From assembly GCA_026994225.1 (NCBI GenBank), contig JALWRI010000080.1, forward strand, positions 8,499 through 60,882: DNA of 52,384 nucleotides, written 5' to 3'. Both the position numbers and the translations under genes were made by a program. Origin of the DNA: Gammaproteobacteria bacterium (GTDB lineage Bacteria; Pseudomonadota; Gammaproteobacteria; GRL18). The notes below the pieces were generated by a model. That model was not told the DNA's origin and ran no database searches. It saw only the letters and a program-made list of their open reading frames with translations. Shown here one piece after another: positions 27,651 to 35,965 of the stretch (positions within the stretch are counted from its first letter, which is position 1; each line of letters starts with the position of its first letter).

Positions 27651-27674
27651 ACGGGCATCCCAAAGGATACCCGT
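27651..27674 (-). terminator. Terminator of the porin gene
   Basis: ACGGG-ATCC pairs with GGAT-CCCGT (one internal mismatch, CAAA loop). On the minus strand the stem is followed by TTTTGCATTTATT. It lies 40 bases after the porin stop codon. Confidence 0.75.
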
Positions 27675-27713
27675 ATAAATGGAGCTAAATGCAATTTCTT
27701 TTAATATTACATT

Positions 27714-28739
27714 TTAGAACTTGTGAATAACACCTAAAGATAATGCGCTAGTATCTTCATCTTTATTAGTAGTGCTTACGCCATGACCACCACTCCAAGG
27801 ATTTTCATCTAAAGAGTCATTCATAACAGAATATAATGCATACAATTTAGTACGTTTAGATAAGCTATGATCATAGCCTACTGTCCACATTTTTGCATCA
27901 ACATCAAATTCATCAGCATCATTATCGTAAATATCACCATCTAAGTCATTAGCAGCATATTGGAATTTTACTGCACCTGAACCAATTTTATAAGCTAAAC
28001 CTAAGCTCCAAGAACTGCGATCATCGTCTTTTGAACCATTATAATCGGAGTAATCACTATAATGAGCAGTAATTTTAGCATCTCCAAATTTCATAACGGT
28101 AGCAAAACGCCAAGAATCAGCATCTTCTTGAGCTGTAAAGACATCACCATCAATAGACATATAGTCTAATGCCATCCACAACATTTTACCCATACGAAAA
28201 GCAAGGTTTAAGTCATAGGCATCTTGACTGTTATCATCTGCATAATCTTTATCCATATCAGTGATATAGGCAGCAGTGAATTTTAAACCACTTAAATCAG
28301 GAGTGATATAAGCTATGACATTTCCTTGACGTGCATCGTAGAAAGTAACATTACGTAAGTCGCCAACACGGTCTGCAAATAAATCTGCTTTACGACCTGT
28401 AGTTTTAAATGGTACGTCATGAGTACCTAACAAAGCAGTACCAAAACCGCCAGAAAGGGTTAAATAACGATTACGAACACCTAAATCTCTTGTAGATTTA
28501 TCTGCAACGTCTACTTCCCATTCGTATCTATAACCTACTGTTAAACCATTACCTACATCTTCACTACCTTTTACACCCAAGCGTGAACGGTTACTTGAAA
28601 GATTTAAATCAGTATTATCACCATCATCAATCAAGTCAGTAGATAAATGTACTTTACCATAAACAGTTGGGCCACCAGCCATAACAGCCATAGGAGCGAG
28701 CAACGCAGCGGTTGCTGCAAATTTTGAAATAGTTTTCAT
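27714..28739 (-). CDS. Gram-negative trimeric porin
   Basis: The 341-residue precursor has a signal peptide (MKTISKFAATAALLAPMAVMAGG, cut near VMA). The mature part reads VYGKVHLSTDL, then repeated amphipathic beta strands and a C-terminal Phe (VIHKF) for outer-membrane insertion by BAM. NRSRLGVKGSEDVGNGLTVG and the pattern FGTALLGTHDVPFK are typical of Gram-negative porins of the OmpC/OmpF-like general type. Loops are rich in Asp (DDGDNTD, DNSQDAYD, DNDADEF), so the pore face may favour cations, which is inference. AAGGAAA lies before the ATG. The gene has 223 AT-rich bases upstream and its own terminator, consistent with a strong single-gene unit. Confidence 0.93.
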   Translation of the reverse strand: MKTISKFAATAALLAPMAVMAGGPTVYGKVHLSTDLIDDGDNTDLNLSSNRSRLGVKGSEDVGNGLTVGYRYEWEVDVADKSTRDLGVRNRYLTLSGGFGTALLGTHDVPFKTTGRKADLFADRVGDLRNVTFYDARQGNVIAYITPDLSGLKFTAAYITDMDKDYADDNSQDAYDLNLAFRMGKMLWMALDYMSIDGDVFTAQEDADSWRFATVMKFGDAKITAHYSDYSDYNGSKDDDRSSWSLGLAYKIGSGAVKFQYAANDLDGDIYDNDADEFDVDAKMWTVGYDHSLSKRTKLYALYSVMNDSLDENPWSGGHGVSTTNKDEDTSALSLGVIHKF

Positions 28740-28962
28740 TTTATCGTTTCCTTAAAGGTTTCCAAATCATCAATGCTTAATATTAAAACAACTTTAGGGT
28801 AAAAATGCAACAACTTTTTTCAAAAAAACCACACTTTTTTATATTTGTTGTTTTTTAGCAACATTTTTTGACATTGAATAGGAATATATATTTATACTAA
28901 TATAGTGAATTATTTAACACTGTACTGAAAAATAATTGGAAAGACAACTATTTAATAGTATT

Positions 28963-30693
28963 TTACAGTGTGAATTGAAGTAAATCATGTAAAGCAAGAT
29001 CAAGTGTTGTTTTAATATGTACACGTAATACTCGTCGTTGTTTTTTAGCTAACACAGTAAAATCTCCTCGTGCTTGTGCATTTTTTACCACAGAGAAGGT
29101 ATATTGTTGTCCCGGTACGGGTAATTTTTGTGGATCATCAATGGTAAATTGTAAAAAGACCCCATTATTTGCTCCCCCTTTATAGGCTTGCCCCGTTGAA
29201 TGTAAAAAACGAGGACCAAAAGCAAGACAGGTTGCACAGTGATATTGTTCTAATAATTGTTGTCGTAATGATTGTAGTGATTGTTGTGTCTTGGCATTGC
29301 GTGTAATATAAGCAACTAAAGCAATATAATCTCTTTTCTGTACACGGGAAAAATGGGCTTGTAAATAAGCAGTTATGGAGGCATCTTGTTGCTTATCTTT
29401 GAGTATTTGCTCTAAAGCAGTGATATTGGTGGTATCACTATATAAGGCTATATGGTTATTTTCAATAAAAGGGGTCTCACCCGGTAGCTGTCCCGTATGC
29501 TCATAAGCACTGGTGAGTTCTCGGGTTACTATTTTACTGGCTTCTACATCAGGTTGATCAAAAGCATTGATGTGCATCACCGAACAGGCAACAGCCGTCG
29601 CTATTTCCCAGCGGAAAAATTCCTGTGCTAAAGCATATTTATGCGCTATTTGAATATGAATAACCGTAAAATTTTGTGCCTCTAGGGCTTGGATGAATGT
29701 TTGTTGTTGCGTATCTTCTTCTTTTTCTAAAGCAAGGTATACAAAAACCCGATCTGGACTGTAGCAATTAATATTTACTATGGGTTCTAAATCGACAGGA
29801 ATAATGGCCTTCCCTTGTTTACCGGTGGATTCAGCTACTAATTGTTCTAACCATGCGCCAAAATCATATATTGCGGGAGAAGTGATAAAAGTTAATTTAT
29901 CTTTTCCTTGTTCGGCTAAAGTACCTAATAAAAGACCTAATAATACGCCTGGGTTGTTTTCTACTTCAGTATTACGACAAGCCTGCTGCATTGTTTTGGC
30001 TTGTTGTAAAAAGTGGGAAAGATCCATTCCTAATAAAGCAACAGATACTAAGCCAAATGCTGAGAGAGCAGAATATCGCCCACCAATTTCGGGATCACCA
30101 TAGAAGATATGTCGAAAATGTTGTTGTTTTGCTATTTTCTCCATTTGGGATCCTGGATCAGTAATCACTACAAAATGTTGTCCAACTTGTTGTTCCCCTA
30201 CTATTTCGAGCATACGTTGATAGAAATATTGTTTAAATGTATTAGGTTCTAGTGTTCCTCCTGATTTACTGGCAACAATAAATAAGGTTTTAGATAAATC
30301 TAAAGAGGATTCAAGTTGCAGAATATGGCCAGGATCAGTGGAATCTAATATTTGTAACTGGGGATAACCTATCGCTGCACCGTAGGTTTCAAAAAGTACC
30401 TCAGGACACATGCTAGATCCGCCCATACCAAGTAAGACGATATGGCTAAATTCTGCTTTAATCTGTGTTGCAAAATCTTGTAATGAAGCAATATTTTGAT
30501 ATTGTGTATCAATGACATCTAGCCAGGCAAGCCATTGTTGTTCATTATTATTCGTCCATAACTGACTGTCTTTATTCCAAAGAGCTGTAATTTTGTTGTG
30601 AGCATTCCAGTCATCGATAACATTTTGTAAGGAGGATATATTAATAGAGGAATAAGAAAGCGTATTAATATTATCCAGAGTTGCTTGTGTCAT
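28963..30693 (-). CDS. pgi: Glucose-6-phosphate isomerase of the transaldolase-fusion (Tal-Pgi) type
   Basis: This enzyme interconverts glucose 6-phosphate and fructose 6-phosphate. The 576-residue chain has paired SIS domains: HIVLLGMGGSSMCPEVL, LDSTDPGHI, VASKSGGTLEPN, and the PGI signature-like GGRYSALSAFGL. Then come WLEQLVAESTGKQGKAIIPV and ACSVMHINAFDQPDVEASK. This form is closer to the PGI half of bifunctional transaldolase/PGI proteins than to E. coli Pgi. Here it stands alone, with its own start (AGGGCA in front) and no transaldolase domain. Nothing in the sequence suggests truncation, since the N-terminus begins cleanly. With the unusual phosphofructokinase it points to non-standard upper glycolysis. 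Confidence 0.9.
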   Translation of the reverse strand: MTQATLDNINTLSYSSINISSLQNVIDDWNAHNKITALWNKDSQLWTNNNEQQWLAWLDVIDTQYQNIASLQDFATQIKAEFSHIVLLGMGGSSMCPEVLFETYGAAIGYPQLQILDSTDPGHILQLESSLDLSKTLFIVASKSGGTLEPNTFKQYFYQRMLEIVGEQQVGQHFVVITDPGSQMEKIAKQQHFRHIFYGDPEIGGRYSALSAFGLVSVALLGMDLSHFLQQAKTMQQACRNTEVENNPGVLLGLLLGTLAEQGKDKLTFITSPAIYDFGAWLEQLVAESTGKQGKAIIPVDLEPIVNINCYSPDRVFVYLALEKEEDTQQQTFIQALEAQNFTVIHIQIAHKYALAQEFFRWEIATAVACSVMHINAFDQPDVEASKIVTRELTSAYEHTGQLPGETPFIENNHIALYSDTTNITALEQILKDKQQDASITAYLQAHFSRVQKRDYIALVAYITRNAKTQQSLQSLRQQLLEQYHCATCLAFGPRFLHSTGQAYKGGANNGVFLQFTIDDPQKLPVPGQQYTFSVVKNAQARGDFTVLAKKQRRVLRVHIKTTLDLALHDLLQFTL

Positions 30694-30795
30694 TAGAGTA
30701 TGCCCTATTGTAGTCAGTTAAACGTAAGATACATACTAAAAAACAAATACTAAAATGTAAATATAACTTTATTTTTTAATCAAAGTAAAAATAAT

Positions 30796-30827
30796 TTTCC
30801 AGTTGCAAGGAGAGGGGCAACTGGAAA
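30796..30827 (-). terminator. Terminator of rplM-rpsI
   Basis: A perfect 11-bp stem (TTTCCAGTTGC with GCAACTGGAAA) with a 10-base loop lies about 40 bases after the rpsI stop. On the minus strand it is followed by an A/T-rich ATTATTTTTA segment. Confidence 0.8.
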
Positions 30828-30865
30828 GAGTAGAAAACAAGCGAGAAGGGAAGGAGGAGTAGAAC

Positions 30866-31255
30866 TTAACGTTTAGAAAATTGTGGGCGTTTACGTGCTT
30901 TGTGTAAGCCAACTTTTTTACGTTCTACACGGCGTGCATCTCGAGTGATAAAACCTGCTGCACGTAAGGGTTTACGTAATTCTTCATCATATTCAGTTAA
31001 AGCTCGGCTAATACCATGACGAATAGCCCCTGCTTGACCTGTCATACCACCGCCACGAACGGTTGCTTTAATATCAAACTGCCCATGAGCATCTGTTACA
31101 TCAAGAGCCTGACGAACTACCATACAGGATGTCTCACGCCCAAAATAATCTTCTAAAGCACGGTTATTAATTGTGATATTGCCTGTTCCTGGAGTTAAAA
31201 AAACTCTTGCAGTGGAGCTTTTTCTACGTCCGGTGGCATAATATTGGTCAGCCAT
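30866..31255 (-). CDS. rpsI: 30S ribosomal protein S9 (uS9)
   Basis: The 129-residue protein matches bacterial S9 throughout: [36 protein letters not shown], and the C-terminal [15 protein letters not shown]. The conserved terminal Arg reaches the P-site tRNA anticodon. It lies 35 bases after rplM and is cotranscribed with it. The terminator hairpin follows. Confidence 0.99.
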   Translation of the reverse strand: MADQYYATGRRKSSTARVFLTPGTGNITINNRALEDYFGRETSCMVVRQALDVTDAHGQFDIKATVRGGGMTGQAGAIRHGISRALTEYDEELRKPLRAAGFITRDARRVERKKVGLHKARKRPQFSKR

Positions 31256-31290
31256 TGAAAATTTCCTGTTTATTTACTTAAATGTATAAT

Positions 31291-31719
31291 TTAAATCTCT
31301 AAGACTTTAGGTTGTTGAGCGCTATGATCATGCGTACTACCCGCATATATTTTTAATTTACGTAGCATCTGACGACCTAAACTATTTTTTGGCAACATTC
31401 CCTTAACTGCTGATTCCAATATTCTTTCAGGCGCTTTTTCCAGTAAGTCAGTAAAATTAATTTCTTTTAAATGTCCGACATAGCCTGTGTGGTGATAATA
31501 AATTTTGTCTGTACGCTTATTACCTGTAACAGCAATTTTTTCTGCGTTAACGACGATGATATAGTCACCAGTATCAACATGGGGGGTATACTCAGCTTTA
31601 TGTTTGCCACGTAAGCGACGTGCAATTTCTGTTGCTAAACGTCCTAGACGTTTACCGTCTGCATCTACAACAAACCACTCACGTTTTACAGTCTCATTTT
31701 TAGCACTAAAGGTTTTCAT
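31291..31719 (-). CDS. rplM: 50S ribosomal protein L13 (uL13)
   Basis: The 142-residue protein is standard L13: [57 protein letters not shown], and [21 protein letters not shown]. It is the first gene of the rplM-rpsI unit. In E. coli L13 represses its own mRNA through the leader, and the leader here has foldable repeats (31760-31827). Confidence 0.99.
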   Translation of the reverse strand: MKTFSAKNETVKREWFVVDADGKRLGRLATEIARRLRGKHKAEYTPHVDTGDYIIVVNAEKIAVTGNKRTDKIYYHHTGYVGHLKEINFTDLLEKAPERILESAVKGMLPKNSLGRQMLRKLKIYAGSTHDHSAQQPKVLEI

Positions 31720-31759
31720 TAAAAATCTCTAATTTACACGTTAAACACAAGCCAGCTTT

Positions 31760-31827
31760 TATAGGGAGTGAACTTATGCTGCAATCTATATCCCTAACAT
31801 TATTATTTGAATGGATGTATAGGGAAA
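31760..31827 (-). promoter_or_regulatory. rplM leader with mutually exclusive hairpins
   Basis: Read on the minus strand the leader has TTTCCCTATACAT, then ATGTTAGGGATATAG, then CACTCCCTATAA. The middle segment can pair with the first (about 10 bp with one bulge) or with the third (6 bp), not with both. This would suit autoregulation by L13, as known in E. coli, but is inferred from sequence only. Confidence 0.4.
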
Positions 31828-31842
31828 CCTGAAAAGAGGGAG

Positions 31843-31871
31843 ATTATATAGAATTATTGCAAATAGAGCAA
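31843..31871 (-). promoter_or_regulatory. Sigma-70 promoter for rplM-rpsI
   Basis: On the minus strand TTGCTC (31871-31866), a 17-base spacer and a perfect TATAAT (31848-31843) are present. The expected start lies about 115 bases before rplM. This is the best promoter in the window. Confidence 0.75.
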
Positions 31872-31928
31872 GGGCTTTTGTGATGGTAAACAGAATATTT
31901 TTTATCTGTGCTATTTAGGGTTTAGGTT

Positions 31929-31957
31929 TTGCGAAAAAGTAATTATCTGCTTATAAT
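31929..31957 (+). promoter_or_regulatory. Sigma-70 promoter for the 102-residue exported protein
   Basis: TTGCGA (31929-31934), a 17-base spacer and TATAAT (31952-31957) read toward the ATG at 32025. A second TATAAT lies nearby at 31965. Confidence 0.65.
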
Positions 31958-32024
31958 CTATAGTTATAATGTAGACTACACTGACATTATCATTATTTAA
32001 TTACAATATAATAGGGAATTCACT

Positions 32025-32333
32025 ATGTCTGATAACAAAAAATTACTCTCTACCATATTTGGAGCAGCATTGTTAATATCGACCAGTATACTAACCACTG
32101 CCTCAGCAGGGAGTTTATTAGAAGAAAATAAACAACAAATGTCTGGTGCTACGATGGTTGCTGATGCGTTAATGGTAAGACCCATTGCATTATTAGGTAC
32201 AGTGGTAGGTACTGCAACATTTGTAGTGAGTTTACCTTTTAGTTTATTAGGGAATAATACGAAAGAAGCGGGGAATTATTTGGTCCGTGATCCTTTCAAC
32301 TACACTTTCCAACGTAAATTAGGTGATATTTAA
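32025..32333 (+). CDS. Small exported protein of a conserved proteobacterial family
   Basis: The 102-residue product has a signal peptide (about 1-29, cut near ASAGS). A short mature part follows: MVADALMVRPIALLGTVVGTATFVVSLPFSLLG, with one hydrophobic stretch, and a C-terminal EAGNYLVRDPFNYTFQRKLGD. Proteins with this RP-x-GL-(V/A)-GTATFVVSLPFS pattern occur in many gammaproteobacteria and have no proven role. Some databases call them multidrug transporters, but the protein is far too small for that. A ribosome site (AGGGA) and a near-consensus promoter precede it. It probably acts in the envelope. Confidence 0.85.
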   Translation: MSDNKKLLSTIFGAALLISTSILTTASAGSLLEENKQQMSGATMVADALMVRPIALLGTVVGTATFVVSLPFSLLGNNTKEAGNYLVRDPFNYTFQRKLGDI

Positions 32334-32714
32334 CAAACCGCGCAAAATTCTCCACCTATAGCGTTTACCGCTTGGGTGGAGATGGATAGCACATCGCCCA
32401 ATTCACAGGGCAATCATAATGTGATACACTTTTTGTATAAGCTAAATCTATGTCCAATGTGCGATAAGCAAGCTGAAACATTGGTAGTAAATATATGCAA
32501 TTGCTCAACAATCAAGCGCTTTGCGCTAGCTGAGGTATTTGGAAAAATGAGCGAAAGCCCTGTGTCTGTGTAAACTCGTTCCCTGCCATAATACCTGTCA
32601 GCGCAGGTGTGGTACGAGAGCTTATCGCTCAATGCGATAACGGGTCACAGGAAGCTCCCTCAAAACCTGCGGTTTAGAGGGAGTAGTTCACTTGTTAGCT
32701 ATCAAGAGCAGGTA
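32334..32714 (+). mobile_element. Probable decayed IS200/IS605-type element (ends without intact transposase)
   Basis: This 381-base stretch has no intact gene. It holds three hairpins: 32350-32381 (CTCCACC/GGTGGAG), 32622-32640 (TTATCGC/GCGATAA) and 32655-32683 (12 bp with one A-A mismatch and a TGC triloop). The last is followed by AGTAGTTCAC. That arrangement resembles the right end of tnpB-bearing IS200/IS605 elements, whose tnpB frames often close over such a hairpin. Short frames inside (for example 32376-32573, with CPMC and CNC) show no convincing tnpB zinc ribbon. A deleted element or MITE is the best reading, but no second copy is available in the window. Confidence 0.45.
32655..32683. 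repeat. Long hairpin, candidate IS right-end structure
   Basis: CTCCCTC pairs with GAGGGAG and AAACC with GGTTT across one A-A mismatch, around a TGC loop. AGTAGTTCAC follows, as it does after the hairpin beside ntrC. No T-run follows, so a terminator is less likely. Confidence 0.6.
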
Positions 32715-33035
32715 ATGTTAAAAAAACGTAAAAAACAAATTCTTGTACATTTGTCCCTTGCTGTTTTAATTATGTTAGTAGCGCAGTTAGGTTTTTTTTC
32801 TATTCCTCCTTCAAAAAATAATTATGCAGGAAAACCCTCAGCAGGACAGCTGCTTGTTTTATGGCGGCAAGCGGGAGAACCCTATTTTAATTCTCCTCAA
32901 GCCGTATGCTTTAAGCAGGGGAAAGCCTTATCGTCATTGTGTCAAAATATGGCAGTTGCTCGTATTTTGGCAACACGTAAGAATATATCATTGCCTTATA
33001 TAAATAGTTTTTATCATTATTCAGTCCGTTTTTAG
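32715..33035 (+). CDS. Small membrane-anchored hypothetical protein
   Basis: The 106-residue product is not recognised. A basic N-terminus (MLKKRKKQ) is followed by one membrane span (about 10-30, LSLAVLIMLVAQLGFFSI). A soluble outer part comes next with two Cys (AVCFKQG and SLCQNM). An N-in, periplasm-out topology is likely from the charges. The frame is open upstream to 32607 through the IS-like hairpin, but ATG 32715 fits the membrane-protein start. The AGG in front is only two bases away, so the start is not firm. A convergent gene ends 14 bases downstream. Confidence 0.6.
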   Translation: MLKKRKKQILVHLSLAVLIMLVAQLGFFSIPPSKNNYAGKPSAGQLLVLWRQAGEPYFNSPQAVCFKQGKALSSLCQNMAVARILATRKNISLPYINSFYHYSVRF

Positions 33036-33049
33036 TTGACAAGCTGTCG

Positions 33050-34315
33050 TTACGCTTTATCATCCTTATTCTCGGTGCTGTTATCAGAGGTTGTAGATTG
33101 TTCTAAAACTTGATCTAAAACACGTTGCATTAAACTTTGAGCTACATCTGCTACTGTTTGATTAGGTTCATTTTGTGCCTGATTACTAACCAAGCCTGCC
33201 AAGATAGAACCTACTCCTTGTTGTGGTTGTTCAAAAGTATTTTGAGCTGTGGGATGTTGTAGGGCTTGTTGCGTATCAGTAAAGACATTAGCAGCAAGAG
33301 GTAAGCCAACTGGCGTTGTTTGGGTTTGATAAGCACTAACTTGTTGTTGTACACTGGTACTTTGTAAATTAAGAGAAAATCCAGATAATTCGCTGTCGTC
33401 ATAACCCAGTTCTTGTGCTTTTTCAAAAGCATCTTGTACATCTGCTCGAAAAAATTTGTTAGCAATTTTATCAATATCCTTAATCAAATCCCCAATCGCT
33501 TTTTGCTCATCTTCATTTAAATCCCCCTCAACACTAAATTGGAGTTGGTTATGTTGATAGCTTGCGTTTACTTCTTGATAAGAAAAACCTTTATTATTGA
33601 TTTCCCCTGCTTGATATTGATAACTGGCCACTTCTTTTAATAAACGGATTTTAACAATATCACCCTCTTTAGTACGGATTTCCAGGTCTGTAGTATTTTG
33701 TTGAGCAGATGCCTGACTTGCACTCACTCCTGATGTCATTGCTGTAGCGGTATTTTCTTCAAAATCTTCACTATCATTTTGTTCTTCAGGTGCTGCAAAA
33801 ATGCTATTAAAATCTTCCCCTGCGGCAATTTTCTCCATGCCTTTATTTAAAAAGTCTTCCGTTGTATCGACATTGTCTTTTATTTCACCATTTAAGACAC
33901 TTAAACTGTCTAAAATTCCCCTTGCTTGAGATAAACCTTCAGCAATACCCTGTTTTACTTGTTGTAAACGAATATTACGTTGTTCATCATCTTTCGCACC
34001 GGTAACAATACTATCAGCAAAACTTAAAATCCTTTTAGCCACTTTTTCAGGGCTAAAGTCCTCTTTTTTACTTTCTTCTAAGTTAATACCTTCTGCTTCA
34101 AGACGAGATTGAATAGCAGAGAGCGCTTCTTTTTCTAATAATTTTTGTGTTTGTTGTACATTAACGGTGTTGGGATTAGATAAAGTAGCTTGTGGAGCAG
34201 CCTGTGACGGTAATGTTAGAGGATTAGCTTTAGTGTGCATACCTCTTGTTGAGTTACTACTAGATTGTTGAGTGTATTGCTGAAAAAATGAAGTTTGTAC
34301 GGTAAAATTATTCAT
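33050..34315 (-). CDS. DUF5610-like Gln/Ser-rich protein of unknown function
   Basis: The 421-residue protein has no signal peptide or membrane span. Residues about 55-165 (QKLLEKEALSAIQSRLEAEG, then FSPEKVAKRILSFADSIV, RQGIAEGLSQARGIL-like) resemble the DUF5610 domain found alone in many aquatic gammaproteobacteria. The rest is acidic and low complexity, with a segment at about 205-290 (LEIRTKEGDIVKIRLLKEVA, LQFSVEGDLNEDEQKAIGDL) that could form a small beta domain. The N-terminus is Ser/Gln-rich. No partner genes give a hint, and the ccoS gene is divergent. The family match is from memory of the pattern and is moderate. Confidence 0.7.
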   Translation of the reverse strand: MNNFTVQTSFFQQYTQQSSSNSTRGMHTKANPLTLPSQAAPQATLSNPNTVNVQQTQKLLEKEALSAIQSRLEAEGINLEESKKEDFSPEKVAKRILSFADSIVTGAKDDEQRNIRLQQVKQGIAEGLSQARGILDSLSVLNGEIKDNVDTTEDFLNKGMEKIAAGEDFNSIFAAPEEQNDSEDFEENTATAMTSGVSASQASAQQNTTDLEIRTKEGDIVKIRLLKEVASYQYQAGEINNKGFSYQEVNASYQHNQLQFSVEGDLNEDEQKAIGDLIKDIDKIANKFFRADVQDAFEKAQELGYDDSELSGFSLNLQSTSVQQQVSAYQTQTTPVGLPLAANVFTDTQQALQHPTAQNTFEQPQQGVGSILAGLVSNQAQNEPNQTVADVAQSLMQRVLDQVLEQSTTSDNSTENKDDKA

Positions 34316-34476
34316 AAGAAAATCTCTAAGTAGTAGTTTAGGCTTATAGGGGTATTATCGTCCATCATACTCATTTATTTAGTTTTGGATGTAACTGTTT
34401 TTCAATTTTCTTTTTTTTCTTCTGTGTTACTTATATGGTAGTATAGAAGATGATATAGATAATGGTTATGGTTAGC

Positions 34477-34683
34477 ATGAATATTCTACTTTTACTTGTT
34501 CCACTTACTGTTTTAGTGGTATCTATTGCTATTTTTGGTTTGTTATGGGCGATACGATCAGGACAGTTTGATGATTTAGAAGGGCCTGCATACCGAATTT
34601 TAATGGATGAGGATGATCCACGTTTACCGCAAAATCATAAGAAGGAAGTTGTGGATAGTGATGCAACTGTTCCTAAATGCTAA
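34477..34683 (+). CDS. ccoS: cbb3-type cytochrome oxidase assembly protein CcoS
   Basis: CcoS is a small inner-membrane protein needed for cofactor insertion into cbb3 cytochrome c oxidase. The 68-residue product has one membrane span (residues 1-22) and the family signature AIRSGQFDDLEGPAYRILMDEDDP. ATG 34477 gives the normal N-terminus. Two in-frame ATGs lie just upstream (34462 and 34468). No ccoNOQP or ccoGHI genes lie in the window, so this is a detached member of that set. It implies that the cell makes a high-affinity oxidase for low oxygen. Confidence 0.9.
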   Translation: MNILLLLVPLTVLVVSIAIFGLLWAIRSGQFDDLEGPAYRILMDEDDPRLPQNHKKEVVDSDATVPKC

Positions 34684-34807
34684 CATAGCACTTTTGGGCT
34701 TTTTAGCTTCAACACATAAAAAGATTGCAGGCAATTATTGCAGAGTATGGGGAGATTGCGTAAAATAAAAGTATTAATTATGTTTTTAATTTAATGAGGG
34801 TAGTAGT

Positions 34808-34909
34808 ATGAAGCAATTTTTTACATTCGAAAACTTTCCGTTAACATTTGTTTGGGGATTAGTTGCCTTAACCTATATGTCTTTTTTATCAGTGGTATTT
34901 TTTGCATAA
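34808..34909 (+). CDS. 33-residue single-span membrane protein
   Basis: A very short frame with an excellent ribosome site (GAGGG at 34796-34800, 7 bases before ATG). It encodes a basic-start, single membrane span peptide: MKQFFTFENF, then PLTFVWGLVALTYMSFL, ending SVVFFA. A strong bidirectional terminator follows 34 bases later. It lies 124 bases after ccoS on the same strand. Oxidase accessory subunits of this size exist (CcoM, CydX), so a link to the cbb3 oxidase is possible, but no sequence match to either is evident. The ribosome site, terminator and clean membrane design support a real gene. Confidence 0.65.
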   Translation: MKQFFTFENFPLTFVWGLVALTYMSFLSVVFFA

Positions 34910-34942
34910 AACAAGCAGTGATTTTTTTCCCAAAATGATAAG

Positions 34943-34983
34943 AAACCAGTGAGTGTATCAGGTTATATACTCACTGGTTTTTT
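34943..34983. terminator. Bidirectional terminator between the 33-residue gene and rpoH
   Basis: A 12-bp perfect stem (AAACCAGTGAGT with ACTCACTGGTTT), extended by further A/T and G-T pairs to a 6-base loop, is followed by T-runs on both strands. It serves the plus-strand small gene and the minus-strand rpoH. Confidence 0.92.
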
Positions 34984-34988
34984 GCTTG

Positions 34989-35840
34989 TTATTGTAACGA
35001 GATATTGAGCTTTTTCATTGCATTTTTTTCTAATTGCCGTACTCGTTCAGCAGAAATGTGGTAAGTATCTGCTAACTCTTGCAATGTGGACTTATCTTCT
35101 TGTAACCAACGTTTGTTAATAATATCACGACTACGTTCATCCAGTTCAGCGAGTGCAGAGTGTAACTGTACTAGATTGCCTTCTGTTTCAGTATTTTGTT
35201 CTAACTGTTCTTCAGGATTATTATCGTTACTAGCAAGATATTGTGATGGAGCAAGTATAGCGCTTTCATTATCTTCATCATCATAGCCATCAAAAGCATT
35301 ATCTTGATAACTCAGGCGTGCTTCCATTTGTAATACGTCTTTGACAGAAACGCCTAGATCTTTTGCAATAGCGTTGACTTCTGCATCATTCATCCAACCC
35401 AAGCGTTTCTTTTTGCTGCGAAGGTTAAAGAACAATTTGCGCTGTGCTTTGGTCGTAGCTATTTTTACTACCCGCCAGTTGCGTAAAATAAATTCATGTA
35501 TCTCTGCTTTGATCCAGTGTACAGCGAATGAAACCAGGCGCACTTTTCTTGATGGATCAAAGCGTTTCACTGCTTTCATTAAACCAATATTACCTTCTTG
35601 TATTAAATCACCTTGAGCCAGACCGTAGCCTTTATAGCTGCGTGCAATATGTGTGACAAAACGCAAATGTGAAAGCACTAAACGTTGTGCTGCTTCTAAA
35701 TCAGTATCATTATGATAACGATTAGCAAGTTCAATTTCTTCTTCAACACTTAGCATCGGGATAGCACTCACTGCCTGAATATAAGAATCTAAATCCTGAC
35801 CTGGTGTTAGAGGCATTACCGCTAAGGAAGTATTGTTCAT
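34989..35840 (-). CDS. rpoH: RNA polymerase sigma-32 factor RpoH
   Basis: RpoH directs transcription of heat-shock genes. The 283-residue protein has sigma region 2 ([33 protein letters not shown]). The RpoH box QRKLFFNLR at 133-141 separates sigma-32 from other sigma-70 members. Region 4 ends it ([20 protein letters not shown]). It is transcribed after ftsX with a 125-base gap, the order found in Pseudomonas and E. coli. A terminator follows directly. Thermosensor folding of the mRNA start, known in E. coli, was not assessed. Confidence 0.97.
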   Translation of the reverse strand: MNNTSLAVMPLTPGQDLDSYIQAVSAIPMLSVEEEIELANRYHNDTDLEAAQRLVLSHLRFVTHIARSYKGYGLAQGDLIQEGNIGLMKAVKRFDPSRKVRLVSFAVHWIKAEIHEFILRNWRVVKIATTKAQRKLFFNLRSKKKRLGWMNDAEVNAIAKDLGVSVKDVLQMEARLSYQDNAFDGYDDEDNESAILAPSQYLASNDNNPEEQLEQNTETEGNLVQLHSALAELDERSRDIINKRWLQEDKSTLQELADTYHISAERVRQLEKNAMKKLNISLQ

Positions 35841-35965
35841 TTCTAGCTCCTAAATAGGATGGTTAATACTTTACAAAAATACTAGGTTATACTGTACCAT
35901 TATTTAATGATAAATACTAGCATTATTATTTACTGTTACTTTGACTCTAAAAAGAGGAAAAAGTT

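Larger units (their letters stand above)
31720..32024. other. 305-bp divergent promoter region between rplM and the small secreted protein gene
   Basis: No gene is seen. The region carries two opposed promoters with near-consensus spacing and the rplM leader. These are listed separately. Confidence 0.7.

Noticed and set aside
30866-31719. rplM-rpsI as a sign of a larger ribosomal protein operon
   Set aside because: The pair has its own promoter and terminator and is a normal two-gene unit in gammaproteobacteria.
33211-33474. 87-residue minus-strand frame within the DUF5610-like gene
   Set aside because: Same strand but another frame inside a longer, better-supported coding region, with no ribosome site.
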